Source of the DNA: DGNJ01 sp002388905
GTDB lineage: Bacteria; Pseudomonadota; Gammaproteobacteria; Pseudomonadales; Porticoccaceae
Assembly: GCA_036843405.1 (NCBI GenBank)
Contig: DAITSJ010000041.1
Coordinates: 1 to 5,218 of the forward strand
Reading direction: 5' to 3'
DNA length: 5,218 nt
Every line of letters begins with the position of its first letter. Position 1 is the first letter of the stretch. A program made the position numbers and the translations under genes. The notes under the pieces are model-generated. The model searched no databases. It was not told the DNA's origin and was given only the letters and a program-made list of their open reading frames with translations. This document shows positions 4,888 through 5,218 of this stretch, piece after piece.

Positions 4888-5218
<331 letters not shown>

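Overview
This window matches a conserved gammaproteobacterial chromosome region and is GC-rich. All genes except one lie on the minus strand. Read 5'->3' on that strand the order is: end of a 23S rRNA, 5S rRNA with a strong terminator, (one gene on the plus strand), birA, coaX, a SPOR-like membrane protein gene, then tRNA-Thr(TGT), tRNA-Tyr(GTA), tRNA-Gly(TCC) and tRNA-Thr(GGT). From established knowledge this matches the E. coli stretch rrnB - murB - birA - coaA - thrU - tyrU - glyT - thrT - tufB. The next gene beyond base 1 is therefore probably tuf (inference). The 5S sequence and the type III pantothenate kinase point to the Pseudomonas/Marinobacter side of the Gammaproteobacteria rather than the Enterobacteria; the genus cannot be fixed from this sequence.

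Bases 1-720 hold the tRNA operon. It has a good sigma70-type promoter (TTGCTT-17-TAGAAT) whose -10 box overlaps the stop codon of the SPOR gene, and a second good promoter (TTGACA-17-GAAAAT) inside the operon just before tRNA-Tyr. Between tRNA-Tyr and tRNA-Gly lies a degenerate duplicate of the tRNA-Tyr 3' end plus its trailer. Its layout recalls the repeats (rtT RNA) behind tyrT in E. coli.

Bases 694-3124 hold a compact three-gene unit, birA-coaX-SPOR. Each stop overlaps the next start by four bases (GTGA, then TTGA), and both downstream genes use non-ATG starts. BirA activates biotin and loads it on carboxylases. CoaX makes phosphopantothenate for coenzyme A. The third protein is anchored in the inner membrane and carries peptidoglycan-binding-type repeats.

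Bases 3284-4204 hold a histone-deacetylase-like amidohydrolase on the plus strand, divergent from birA and convergent with the rRNA operon, in the place where E. coli has murB. Bases 4205-4545 have no convincing gene, only a 54-codon candidate with a good ribosome binding site and some inverted repeats. One of these repeats copies 13 bases of the 5S 3' end in reverse orientation. From 4546 onward come the rRNA terminator, 5S rRNA, a 178-base spacer without tRNA, and the last ~330 bases of 23S rRNA including the sarcin-ricin loop.

Most of the window is housekeeping DNA. The points worth a second look are the tRNA-Tyr tail repeat, the internal tRNA promoter, the pantothenate kinase swap at a conserved locus, the deacetylase gene and the 5S-complementary element.
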